Source: JBAZUK01 sp041661445
GTDB lineage: Bacteria; Chlamydiota; Chlamydiia; Chlamydiales; SM23-39
DNA length: 64,000 nt
NCBI GenBank assembly: GCA_041661445.1
Contig: JBAZUK010000005.1
Span: 62,001-126,000 of the forward strand
Direction: 5' to 3'
Of this stretch, positions 54,379 through 63,567 are shown piece after piece. The notes beneath the pieces are model-generated. The model worked only from the letters and a program-made list of their open reading frames with translations, ran no database searches and had not been told where the DNA came from. Within the stretch, counting starts at the first letter, position 1; each line of letters begins with the position of its first letter. A program made the translations under genes and the position numbers.

Positions 54379-55329
54379 TTATAGATAGGTTTCAAGATAC
54401 CAGGTTAAAAATTTTTCCATACCTTCTTCAATAGTAGTTTTGGGTGAAAAATTTAACTTTTCAATAGAGCCGTCAATGTTTGCGCAAGTTGAAATCATTT
54501 CTCCTTTTTGATTGCAGATTAGATTTTTTTTGGCTTTTTTGTTTAATTTTTTTTCTATTAAGGAAATGAAATAATTTAAATCAACGGGTTTATTATTTCC
54601 TAAATTAAATATTTCGAAATCTTTAGCATAATCAATTGCAGAAACGGTTCCCGCAATTATATCATCGATATATGTAAAATCTCTTTTCATGTTTCCTTCA
54701 TTAAAAAGATCAATTTTTTTACCTTCAATGATACTCTTAGTAAATTTGTAGTACGCCATGTCAGGTCTGCCATAAGGCCCGTATACAGTAAAATATCTAA
54801 GTCCGACAGTTGGAATTTGGTATAGATTATGATAAGAAAAAGCGATTAATTCATTTGCTTTTTTTGTAGCGCCATATAAATTAGCCGGCCGATCGGTTTT
54901 ATCATTAACGCAAAAAGGTGAAGTTTCGTTTAACCCATATACAGAAGAAGAGGAGGCAAATATAAATTTTATGTTTCTATAATTTTTAATGGCTTCCAGA
55001 AGATTTACAAATCCGACTAAATTGGATTGTACATATGTAGATGGGTTTTTCAAAGAATATCGAACGCCGGCCTGAGCTGCTAAATTGACAACGTGTGTAA
55101 TGCTGTTATCTGAGATTATTTTATTTAACGCATCGGTATCATTAATATCAGCTTGTATAACCTGAATATCATTTTCTTTTAATATAGAAGCTCTTGATTT
55201 TTTGAGGTTTACATCATAGTAATGATTGAAGTTATCAAGACCGATTACAAAATCATTTCTTTTTTTTAAGTTAAGACTTAGATGAAAGCCTATAAATCCG
55301 GCAGCGCCGGTTATCAAAATTCTTTTCAT
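54379..55329 (-). CDS. NAD-dependent sugar epimerase, UDP-glucuronate 4-epimerase type
   Basis: Short-chain dehydrogenase-fold enzyme of 316 aa. The NAD motif is GAAGFIGFHLSLNL, the catalytic pair is Ser (FASSSSVYG) with YGATKKA (Tyr-x-x-x-Lys), and VVNLAAQAGVRYSLKNP is characteristic of the UDP-glucuronate 4-epimerase/WbpP-like branch, which makes UDP-galacturonate from UDP-glucuronate. It lies divergently, 71 bases from the polysaccharide export gene, so it probably serves the same glycan. Confidence 0.85.
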   Translation of the reverse strand: MKRILITGAAGFIGFHLSLNLKKRNDFVIGLDNFNHYYDVNLKKSRASILKENDIQVIQADINDTDALNKIISDNSITHVVNLAAQAGVRYSLKNPSTYVQSNLVGFVNLLEAIKNYRNIKFIFASSSSVYGLNETSPFCVNDKTDRPANLYGATKKANELIAFSYHNLYQIPTVGLRYFTVYGPYGRPDMAYYKFTKSIIEGKKIDLFNEGNMKRDFTYIDDIIAGTVSAIDYAKDFEIFNLGNNKPVDLNYFISLIEKKLNKKAKKNLICNQKGEMISTCANIDGSIEKLNFSPKTTIEEGMEKFLTWYLETYL

Positions 55330-55400
55330 TTTTTTTAGTTTTTTAAATTAATTGTGATATATTATTCCGATTATTTTAAGAAAAAATCATTTTAATTTAT

Positions 55401-56459
55401 ATGTTTTTTAAAAGTTTAAAAAAATTCTTTATAGTTTCATTTGTTTTAATTGGGTGTTCTACCAGGAACAACAGTGAGATGTGCAAAGTAGAAGAATTCG
55501 TCAGGGACTCTTCAAAAATCAATGAAGGCAAATTCGCAATTCTTGAAATGTATGGAAATAATTTGGCAAAGCTGGATGCTAAATTATTGGAAGACAGAAA
55601 AGATCTGATTGAAGAAGAAGATATACTAAATATTGAGATTTACCATCCGATAAGAAAAGATTTGACTAATTTAATTAAATCTCTATCTCAAACCTCGGGT
55701 TTTCAGATAATTGATAAAAACATTTATCTGCCTGGTTTTGGTTATATTAAAGTAGAAAACCTAACTTTAAATGAGGCTAAAGAAGAAATTCAGAAAAAAT
55801 GTCTAAAGGAAATTAGCGATATTGAAGTTTTTGTGTCATTTAAAAAAAGAAAACTTAAGAAAATAGAAGTTACCGGTCTAGTCTCAGATGAAATTTCGAT
55901 TGAATCAAATACGAGAATCTATGAATTATTTTCCAAAATCAAGCTACCCAGGGATGCCAATCTTTTTAAAAGTTACGTTTTAAGAGAGGGTGTTTTTTTA
56001 CCTGTTGATATGTATAAATTAATAAAACAAGGAGATATGAGCCAAAATATTGTTCTTAATGATCATGATAAAATTTATATTGCTGATGCCCCGAGTTCAA
56101 AAATTTATGTTTTAGGAGAAGTTCAAAAACAGCTTGCTATCGACATTCCGGATGGAAAGATTTCTTTAAAAGAAGCTTTAACGATATCCGGGGGGATTTT
56201 GTATACTGGCGATAAATCTTTTATTCAGATTTTCAGAGCAAATGTTAAAACACCAAAAATTTATTTATTGAATTGGGACTATATTACGCAACTGCCCAGC
56301 TCATCTCTTAATTTAATAGATGGGGATATTGTTTATGTGGCTTCTAAACCTTTAGCTGATTGGAATAGATTTGTTATGCAGATATTGCCGACTATTTCTA
56401 TTATTGATTCAGCATATAGAGGATTTAAAAATATGGGAATCATGATTGATGGAAAATAA
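55401..56459 (+). CDS. Wza-like polysaccharide export lipoprotein
   Basis: A 352-aa outer-membrane polysaccharide exporter. A lipoprotein signal with lipobox (FVLIGCS; Cys near residue 19) opens the protein. A Poly_export domain follows (DILNIEIYHPIRKDLTNLIK..FGYIKVENLTLNEAKEEIQK), then SLBB-like repeats (KIYVLGEVQKQLAIDIPDGK..LKEALTISGGI). An amphipathic C-terminal segment (ADWNRFVMQILPTISIIDSA) resembles the Wza outer-membrane helix. It overlaps the next gene by 11 bases. No clear Shine-Dalgarno. Confidence 0.85.
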   Translation: MFFKSLKKFFIVSFVLIGCSTRNNSEMCKVEEFVRDSSKINEGKFAILEMYGNNLAKLDAKLLEDRKDLIEEEDILNIEIYHPIRKDLTNLIKSLSQTSGFQIIDKNIYLPGFGYIKVENLTLNEAKEEIQKKCLKEISDIEVFVSFKKRKLKKIEVTGLVSDEISIESNTRIYELFSKIKLPRDANLFKSYVLREGVFLPVDMYKLIKQGDMSQNIVLNDHDKIYIADAPSSKIYVLGEVQKQLAIDIPDGKISLKEALTISGGILYTGDKSFIQIFRANVKTPKIYLLNWDYITQLPSSSLNLIDGDIVYVASKPLADWNRFVMQILPTISIIDSAYRGFKNMGIMIDGK

Positions 56460-59109
56460 TAATTATATATTTTCCTTTTCGGATATCAAAACACTCATTG
56501 TTAAAAAGAAAAAATTGTATTTAATTTTTTTTGTTATAATTTTTTTCTTAAGCATTTTAATGTTTTTATTCAAGCCTCCAATCTACGAAGCAAAAGCAAT
56601 TTTTTATGAAGATATAGAAAAGAGTAAAACTATAGGAAACTTAAAAGATATAGTTTTATCGGATAATTCAAATTATCAGATCGATGCATTTTCTTTTTTT
56701 AAAACACAAAAAATCATTAAAAAACTGGTCAGCCGATTAGCTCTTCAAATCGAAGTAGTTGAGCAGCAGAACTTTTTTAAGCAAAAATTTAATGTTTTGA
56801 AAAAAAATCTGGAAATGGATTTTAAGAAAAATTCTTTTAAAAACGATCAGATAAAATTTATAAATGCAAGTTACGATGGTTTGGAGCCAATATTTTATTA
56901 TCTTAAAATTTTGGATGAGAAGACTTTTGAAATATTAGATGAAAATAGAAAAACTCTTGGGAAGGCAAAGCTTAATCAAAGGATTAACTTTTCAGAAGTT
57001 TCCTTTGAAATTGAAGAAATGCCAAAAAGTTTTATAAATAAAATTATAAAAATTAAAATATTGCCCTGGGAAAATGTTGTTGAAAATGTTTTAAAAAATT
57101 TAAAAGTGATAAAAGATAAAAATTCTAGCTTTATCTTTTTAAAGACAAGAGAAAAAAGCCCTTATATTGCTGCATATATTTTAAATAATTTGATGGATTT
57201 ATATTGTGATTATTTAAACGAGGAAAATTGTAAAGTAACAAAACAGCAGCTTGGTTATTTAGAGGAAAGAAAAACAATTGTTCAGAAGGAACTTGATTCT
57301 TTTTTAGATCAATATGATGATCACTTAAAAGAAAATGTAAGATCTACTGGCCTAATAAATTTTGAGCTTGAGATTGCAGCCCTTTTGAATCAGAAAGACA
57401 TTTTGCAAAAAAAAGTCACAGAAAATATAGATGAAATAAATATTTTTAAATCCATTAATCTGCAAAATGTAGATGATATTTCGATCTTAGATGATAAATT
57501 GATGGAGTTGTTGGAAAGAATAAAAAAACTAAAAAATGAAGATGATATTTTACAAAGATCTTTATATAGAGACATTCTTTCTAAAAATAATTTTTTAGAA
57601 AAAATTATTTCAAGTTATCCAAGTTTTTTGGCTGTCAACGATTTTCAAGAATCTATGATAAGTCAAAAAATTGATTTGGAAAAATCAATTTTATTTAGTA
57701 AGAGTAATAAAGTTTTTTCAAGAAATTATTTTCTTGAAGAAGCGTCTTCTTTGCCTTTTTTGAATTTAGATAATGTGAATGATTTACTTATTCACCTTGA
57801 TCAAAAAAAAGATGAAATTGCTCAAGATATTTCTCAAATTGAATTGACGAAAAAAAAATTAAATGTAGATCAATATAAAATAGGATTTATATCAATAATA
57901 AGTTTTGATCTGATCAAAAACATTTTAGAAATTTCAAAAAAACTTGAAAATTTATCAATATATACCTCAAAGGAACTAGAGGTCTTAAAAAAAGAATATG
58001 AACTAGAAAAGAAATACATTATTTTTTACTTGGATGAAAAATTAAATTTAAGAAAATCAGATTTAAAACTCATAAATGAAAAAATTGTTTCTCTGAAAAA
58101 AACTAAGAGAAGTTTAATCGAAAATGAAATATTGCAAATTTCTTCTAACGCTAAAAAATATGTGACTAACAAATTGTTCCTTTTAAATACTGAAAAAAAA
58201 TCCCTAGAAATGAAATTAAATCATGTCATTTCTAATATAGATAAGCTGGTTTCTAGATTAGATTTTGAAAATCAGATCAAAATGAAAATTGAAATGAATA
58301 AAAATAAAATAGAATCTATTGAAAAATTATTGGAATCTAAAAAGTTAGATGCAAATTTAAAACAGATTAATTCCAAACCGATTGATTATGCTGCAGTTAA
58401 TTTTTTTTATGATTCCCTTTGTTATTTTAAATCCTTTATTATTGCGATAGGTTCGTTATTTTTATTTTTTTTCTTTAGCATCTATTTCTTCGCTATCAAA
58501 GGATTTCCTTTATCAAAAGATTCGATTACCACGCTTGGGTATGATCATCTAGGCGCTATTTCATTTAAATCTCAAGGCCTTCAAATCAATGATTTGGACG
58601 TAGTGGACTTAGAGTCATTAAGAAAAATTATTTCTTCTATAGGTGAGTCGGATCAAAAAATTATCACTGCAATATGCTCAGATGGCCCTAATTATATTCA
58701 CTATTTATCAACATTACTGGCAATGATGGGAAAAAAAATAATTGTGATTGAAACTAAATCTGATCCGAGTGAAGAACCTGGATTGTTTTCTTATTTAAGC
58801 AATGACGTTAAAAAGATTCCAATACAAAAACTGCAGGCTTACGATTATCTTCCTTCCGGCGGAAATAATTATTTTTCTTTTGAACTTTTGAAATCATCGA
58901 GTTTTTCAAAAATTCTTCAGCAATTAAAAGAAAAATATGATTTAATAATGATTTATAGCAGCTCTAAGATAAATAGTGCTGAAGCAAGGGTATATTTGGA
59001 TTTTTCAGATAAAATTATTCTTACGATTAAAAATGAGACTTATGATGATATAAAAAATTTTATCAATAAGACTGAAGAAAAAAACAAATTTTGTTTTATA
59101 ACTTATTAA
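56449..59109 (+). CDS. Wzz/Wzc-like polysaccharide co-polymerase with degenerate BY-kinase domain
   Basis: About 886 aa. Membrane segment 1 lies near residues 21-42 (LYLIFFVIIFFLSILMFLF). A very long Lys/Glu/Leu-rich coiled-coil region (~45-650) follows, then membrane segment 2 (~660-682), then a cytosolic domain placed as the Wzc tyrosine-kinase domain. There, the position of Walker A reads AICSDGPNYIHYLSTLLAMM with no GKS/T. Walker A' reads IVIETKSDP instead of LIDxDxR, and Walker B reads LIMIYSSS instead of an Asp-ending strand. There is no Tyr-rich tail. It therefore looks like a kinase-dead PCP-2a protein. A TTG at 56446 precedes the ATG chosen here. Confidence 0.82.
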   Translation: MENNNYIFSFSDIKTLIVKKKKLYLIFFVIIFFLSILMFLFKPPIYEAKAIFYEDIEKSKTIGNLKDIVLSDNSNYQIDAFSFFKTQKIIKKLVSRLALQIEVVEQQNFFKQKFNVLKKNLEMDFKKNSFKNDQIKFINASYDGLEPIFYYLKILDEKTFEILDENRKTLGKAKLNQRINFSEVSFEIEEMPKSFINKIIKIKILPWENVVENVLKNLKVIKDKNSSFIFLKTREKSPYIAAYILNNLMDLYCDYLNEENCKVTKQQLGYLEERKTIVQKELDSFLDQYDDHLKENVRSTGLINFELEIAALLNQKDILQKKVTENIDEINIFKSINLQNVDDISILDDKLMELLERIKKLKNEDDILQRSLYRDILSKNNFLEKIISSYPSFLAVNDFQESMISQKIDLEKSILFSKSNKVFSRNYFLEEASSLPFLNLDNVNDLLIHLDQKKDEIAQDISQIELTKKKLNVDQYKIGFISIISFDLIKNILEISKKLENLSIYTSKELEVLKKEYELEKKYIIFYLDEKLNLRKSDLKLINEKIVSLKKTKRSLIENEILQISSNAKKYVTNKLFLLNTEKKSLEMKLNHVISNIDKLVSRLDFENQIKMKIEMNKNKIESIEKLLESKKLDANLKQINSKPIDYAAVNFFYDSLCYFKSFIIAIGSLFLFFFFSIYFFAIKGFPLSKDSITTLGYDHLGAISFKSQGLQINDLDVVDLESLRKIISSIGESDQKIITAICSDGPNYIHYLSTLLAMMGKKIIVIETKSDPSEEPGLFSYLSNDVKKIPIQKLQAYDYLPSGGNNYFSFELLKSSSFSKILQQLKEKYDLIMIYSSSKINSAEARVYLDFSDKIILTIKNETYDDIKNFINKTEEKNKFCFITY

Positions 59110-59124
59110 GGATTTAAGTTTTTA

Positions 59125-60072
59125 ATGAAAAAAAAAGCATTAGTTACCGGCGGAAGCGGTTTTTTAGGATCGCACCTATGTGAAAAATTATTAGATAGTG
59201 ACTATGAAATAATTTGCGTTGATAATTTTTTTACCGGATCTAAAAAAAATATATTGCATCTCTTGAACAACCCTTATTTTGAATTAATGAGACATGATGT
59301 TTGTGATCCAATCAATATTGAAGTTGATGAAATTTACAATTTAGCCTGTCCGGCGTCACCGATTCATTATCAGCATGATCCTGTTCAAACAGTAAAAACT
59401 TCTGTTCATGGCGCCATCAATGTTCTTGAACTTGCCAAAAGAACTAAAGCAAAAATATTTCAGGCCTCCACAAGTGAAGTATATGGAGATCCGCATGTTC
59501 ATCCTCAAGTTGAGGAATATCTTGGCAATGTTAATCCGATCGGAATAAGGTCTTGTTATGACGAGTCTAAAAGATGCGCTGAAACCTTGTTTTTCGACTA
59601 TCATCGCCAATATAATATTCCAATAAAGGTCGCCAGGATATTTAATACTTATGGACCAAGAATGCATCCGAACGACGGCAGGGTAGTATCTAATTTTGTC
59701 GTTCAGGCTTTGAAAGGAGAAGATATTACAGTTTACGGCAAGGGACTGCAAACCAGGTCTTTTTGTTATGTAGACGATCTTATAGATGGATTTATCCTTT
59801 TAATGAATTCCAAAGACCATGTTATTGGACCGGTAAACCTGGGAAATCCGGGTGAATTTACAATCATCGAATTGGCAAATTTAGTTATTAAGCTTACAAA
59901 ATCAAAATCAAAGATAATTTTTAAAGATCTGCCTTCAGATGATCCTAAACAGAGGTGTCCCGATATTACAAAAGCCAAAACTTTTTTAAACTGGGCTCCT
60001 AAAATAGCTCTTGAAGAAGGATTAGCTTCTACAATTGAATATTTTCAAAAAACTTTAAGAATAAAAAAATAA
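59125..60072 (+). CDS. uxs: UDP-glucuronate decarboxylase (UDP-xylose synthase)
   Basis: A 315-aa SDR enzyme converting UDP-glucuronate to UDP-xylose. Distinctive family segments are VTGGSGFLGSHLCEKLL, YNLACPASPIHYQHDPVQTV, STSEVYGDPHVHPQ, the SYDE-like SCYDESKRCAETL (Tyr-x-x-x-Lys) and RIFNTYGPRMHPNDGRVVSN. It lies 15 bases after the Wzc-like gene, in the same operon. With the divergent epimerase it draws two sugars from one precursor, UDP-glucuronate, whose synthesis (UDP-glucose dehydrogenase) is not encoded here. Confidence 0.95.
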   Translation: MKKKALVTGGSGFLGSHLCEKLLDSDYEIICVDNFFTGSKKNILHLLNNPYFELMRHDVCDPINIEVDEIYNLACPASPIHYQHDPVQTVKTSVHGAINVLELAKRTKAKIFQASTSEVYGDPHVHPQVEEYLGNVNPIGIRSCYDESKRCAETLFFDYHRQYNIPIKVARIFNTYGPRMHPNDGRVVSNFVVQALKGEDITVYGKGLQTRSFCYVDDLIDGFILLMNSKDHVIGPVNLGNPGEFTIIELANLVIKLTKSKSKIIFKDLPSDDPKQRCPDITKAKTFLNWAPKIALEEGLASTIEYFQKTLRIKK

Positions 60073-60128
60073 TCCTCGAGTTTCTTTGAATTTTTTTTTA
60101 AAAATTAAATATATGAAATAATATTTAA

Positions 60129-63100
60129 TTAAAGTTCTTTTTTTTCTTTAAGTTCTTTAAATTTTTGAGCAACCTGAAAAGCTAGTGGAGCTGCTTCTTT
60201 ACCGCTTGAACCAAAATTTAGTTCAACTATCACAACAAGCTCAGGTTTTTCCCAAATTTGTCTTTTGTTTTCATTATCTTTTGGAGTTTCAAAAGAAATC
60301 GCTCCAAACCAGATGTTTTTATATTTTTGAGCCTTAGCGGAAGGATTAATGTAATGTTTATACATAAATTCTGCTGTTGAGGTTTTTCCGATAAATAAAT
60401 GCTTCTTATTTTTATATTCTTCATAAAGCTTTGGTTTATGACGTAGATAATTTATCGCTTCGGCCCTTGAGTTTCCTTCCGCAGAAGAGATAACTCTGTC
60501 AAGACCTTCAAAAATTATATTCCTAACTTCATCGGGGAGGGCAATTGTGTTTTTTATTATCGTATTATCTGACTTTACAAGTTTTGGTTTTAACACTTTT
60601 CCTTTATTGGCAATGGCTGACATCATTACGGCAATTTGAATTGGAGTTGCTACTAAAGAATGCTGTCCGATTGCGAAGGAATATAAAGAAGTTTTGTTGT
60701 TAAGTATATCTTTAGGCAGATTGCCTTTTGATTCGTTTAATAAGTCGATCCCGGTTTTTTTGCCGATGTTTAAATTTTCAGCAATATTTATTAAAGAATT
60801 AGGATTTTGGATATGATCTCCGGCTAGTATTGAAAAGTAAGGGTTGGAAGATTTTTCCAAGGCCTGAACAAGATCGATTTTACCTATTCCGGAGTGAGAA
60901 CTTTTAGGAAGCCTGCCGTTTTTATAGATACGGGGAAAGGGTCTGCCGTCTATTGTTTTTCCAACGATTAGTCCATTTTTTTTATTAACTGTATCCCAAT
61001 AAAAATCATCAATAATTACAAGAGGGTTTAATTGAGATAGACTAAGGTTGTTTTTTACAAGATCATCATATTTTTCTATCAAGGCGCTATAAGCGATGAG
61101 AATTTTAAATATCGATCCTGGAGGAGTTGAATTTGTTATAGCATAAGATTTGGAATAACCAAAACCTTCAACAGGATAAAAGGCTGCAGCCAGATGTTTT
61201 TCCAATTGTAAATTTTTGTTTTTTCTGACCCTTGTATATCTTCCTAATAATGGTCTGTCCAATTCATCAAATGACCTGATTGTTTTAATAAAAGAATATA
61301 AAGAAGAACCGTCTAAATTTATTAATTGCGAGTTTGCCAGTTCTATGTCTTTTTTTAAAGGGTCCTTATCTAAATTTTTGATATGCTCAAAATATTTATC
61401 TAATCCCTGTTTATAAACATTTTCTTTTAAAAGAAAAGTAATAAAGATTGCATAGTTTTCATGCCAAAATTCATTAAATCTTTCTTTTTCATATTCATCT
61501 AACAGATCGATGTAAGGTTTAGGATACTGGCGTTTTTCATTTTCCTGTATCCTTTTTGATTTAAGAAAAATTTTTTCATTTTCTTCTCTCCAGTGTGAAA
61601 AGAAATTTTCATGAAAAACCTGTCTAACATCTTCTTTAAGAAAATCTTTAATCCTTAAGATTGCTTTAGATATATTCCAATAATCATTTAATGACAACTT
61701 TCCGACTTTTTGAATTAAATCATCAGAAAATGAGCAGTTGAAAACCTGCATTCGGCATAGGTCTACGGTAAAAATCTTATCTCTGTTGTCTGGAATAATT
61801 CCCAATAGATCTTTGATTTTATTTTCGATAGGTTTTAAATATGATTCATTCTCTTGCAAATTTTTTAAAATTTCTTCTTCGTCTTCATTTTGATTATTTG
61901 AAAAGATTGCATTGAAAAGAGTTTCGACCTTATCGGCTTTAGAAAAATAAAATAATGATTCAACATTTTCCTGAAGTTCAATCGCTGTTTTAAGGTTGTT
62001 TATCTTATCTAAACTTTTCTTGATTAAGCTGTCTTTTGAGAGAATAAGTTCAAGATAATAATCATATGAAAGTTCTTTCTCTTCGATTTTGTGATCTGAA
62101 GAAAAAACTTCTTTTGATAAATGTTCTTTTCCATCATAAATCTTTGCAATATAAGAAGATGTTTCTAACCATTTATTAACTTTTTTTTCTTTTATTTTTT
62201 TTAATTCCAGATTGCTTGAGGATATGAAATCATTAGGGTTAAATCTTGGAAATGATGCCAGAACAAGGATTTCACCATTATTTGGGTCCATTGCTACTAT
62301 AGAGCCGCCTTTTATCCATGGCTGATCCTGGATTTGGGTTTCTTTTTTTAAATTATTATAAATTTTACTTTGACCTTCTCTGATTTTTTCATTTTCAATT
62401 AACAGATTTTCAGCAAAATCCTGAAGCTTTGCAGAAAGGCACAGATTGATTTTAGAACCGCTTTGAGGTTTTTTAAAACCTTCAATTTCTTTTAAAAAAT
62501 TTCCTTTAATATCAACTGCATAAGTTTTTCTTGTATGAAATCCTTTTAGCTTTTCATCAAAAACCTTCTCAATAGCAGCTTTCCCAATGACATCTGAATT
62601 GTTATAAGATAAATTTTTTAATTCGGTAAGACGATCTTTTACTTCTTCAATGGTCTTATATTTTTCGAGTCCATCTAAGCTTTCCTTGTTTTCATATTTA
62701 TTAATTAAGCTTTGCAAATAACTGATCTCGTTAGCTATAGCAAAATATTCTTTTTGGGAAATCCTGCCCATATAACCTATAACATTGCCACCTACCTCGT
62801 TAAGGGGATAAAATCTTTCCTGCGAGGCTTCGGCAAAAATTCCCGGCCAATCTTTTTGAAGCATTCTCAGATTGTAATAGGTTTTTTCTGAAATATTTTC
62901 TTTGATGACAAAAGGTATATGTGGAAGCAAAGAGGCTTTTGAGTAAATCAAATCCTCAATTCTGTTTGCATTAAGATCTAATATATCAGCTAATAGTTCG
63001 GAAAGTTTTTTTATATACTCTTTCCTTATATATTTTTTGACCTTTCTTCCATTTTCATCCTTCACGTATTTAATATAAGGAAGTTCTCTTATATGAGAAT

Positions 63101-63341
63101 AATAAATGGTTGCATTATATTTAATTCTATTGATTGCTAGAGGGGTATCATTTCTATCGCAAATAATGCCTCTGTTGGCTTTAAGAATGATGGACCTTCT
63201 TTGAGGATTGAAGGCCTCCTTTGTCCTTTTTTCTTTTTGGACTACCCCTAATACCCAAACTTTGAATGAAATTAGACAAAAAATGGTAAGAATTATTTTT
63301 GAAATAAAACTGATTTTTTTATTAATTGTAGTATCTGTCAT
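60129..63341 (-). CDS. pbp2: Penicillin-binding protein 2 (giant chlamydial type)
   Basis: A 1070-aa class B transpeptidase. N-terminal anchor at residues ~13-33, then a dimerisation domain (RGIICDRNDTPLAINR). The transpeptidase motifs are SxxK in PPGSIFKIL (Ser743), SxN in EKSSNPYFS (~829) and KTG-like IGKTSTAEF (~985). An insertion of about 310 residues, helical and rich in Glu, Lys and Asp, separates PRFNPNDFI (~375) from the active-site Ser. E. coli PBP2 is 633 aa, but chlamydial PBP2 is also about 1080 aa. It functions in peptidoglycan cross-linking at division. Synteny with tRNA-Gly and rpsB matches Chlamydia. Confidence 0.93.
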   Translation of the reverse strand: MTDTTINKKISFISKIILTIFCLISFKVWVLGVVQKEKRTKEAFNPQRRSIILKANRGIICDRNDTPLAINRIKYNATIYYSHIRELPYIKYVKDENGRKVKKYIRKEYIKKLSELLADILDLNANRIEDLIYSKASLLPHIPFVIKENISEKTYYNLRMLQKDWPGIFAEASQERFYPLNEVGGNVIGYMGRISQKEYFAIANEISYLQSLINKYENKESLDGLEKYKTIEEVKDRLTELKNLSYNNSDVIGKAAIEKVFDEKLKGFHTRKTYAVDIKGNFLKEIEGFKKPQSGSKINLCLSAKLQDFAENLLIENEKIREGQSKIYNNLKKETQIQDQPWIKGGSIVAMDPNNGEILVLASFPRFNPNDFISSSNLELKKIKEKKVNKWLETSSYIAKIYDGKEHLSKEVFSSDHKIEEKELSYDYYLELILSKDSLIKKSLDKINNLKTAIELQENVESLFYFSKADKVETLFNAIFSNNQNEDEEEILKNLQENESYLKPIENKIKDLLGIIPDNRDKIFTVDLCRMQVFNCSFSDDLIQKVGKLSLNDYWNISKAILRIKDFLKEDVRQVFHENFFSHWREENEKIFLKSKRIQENEKRQYPKPYIDLLDEYEKERFNEFWHENYAIFITFLLKENVYKQGLDKYFEHIKNLDKDPLKKDIELANSQLINLDGSSLYSFIKTIRSFDELDRPLLGRYTRVRKNKNLQLEKHLAAAFYPVEGFGYSKSYAITNSTPPGSIFKILIAYSALIEKYDDLVKNNLSLSQLNPLVIIDDFYWDTVNKKNGLIVGKTIDGRPFPRIYKNGRLPKSSHSGIGKIDLVQALEKSSNPYFSILAGDHIQNPNSLINIAENLNIGKKTGIDLLNESKGNLPKDILNNKTSLYSFAIGQHSLVATPIQIAVMMSAIANKGKVLKPKLVKSDNTIIKNTIALPDEVRNIIFEGLDRVISSAEGNSRAEAINYLRHKPKLYEEYKNKKHLFIGKTSTAEFMYKHYINPSAKAQKYKNIWFGAISFETPKDNENKRQIWEKPELVVIVELNFGSSGKEAAPLAFQVAQKFKELKEKKEL

Positions 63342-63463
63342 TTAAAAACTTTAATAGCTTTTTTTCTTTCAATAAATATATATTAATAATATAGTTTTAC
63401 TTGGAAAAAAATAAAAACTCGAGTAAAATTTAAATTTTTTATAAATTTGAATAATTATTATTC

Positions 63464-63534
63464 GCGCCTGTAGTTCAATGGTAGAACAGTAGCCTTCCAA
63501 GCTACGAGTGTCAGTTCGATTCTGATCAGGCGCT
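63464..63534 (+). tRNA. tRNA-Gly (anticodon TCC)
   Basis: Cloverleaf with acceptor GCGCCTG/CAGGCGC, discriminator T, anticodon stem GTAGC/GCTAC around loop CTTCCAA, and T-arm with GTTCGAT. CCA is not encoded. It lies 33 bases before rpsB and probably shares its transcript, as in Chlamydia. Confidence 0.96.
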
Positions 63535-63567
63535 AAAAAAAAATTAAGGTATTTAACAAAGGCACAT

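Noticed and set aside
59356..59751. A 131-codon antisense open frame inside the UDP-xylose synthase gene
   Set aside because: It is a shadow of a well-conserved gene with unambiguous motifs. Nothing supports expression.
60103..60130. Hairpin AATTAAATAT/ATATTTAATT at the PBP2 3' end as a terminator
   Set aside because: The stem contains only A and T and overlaps the stop codon; stability would be low in any case.
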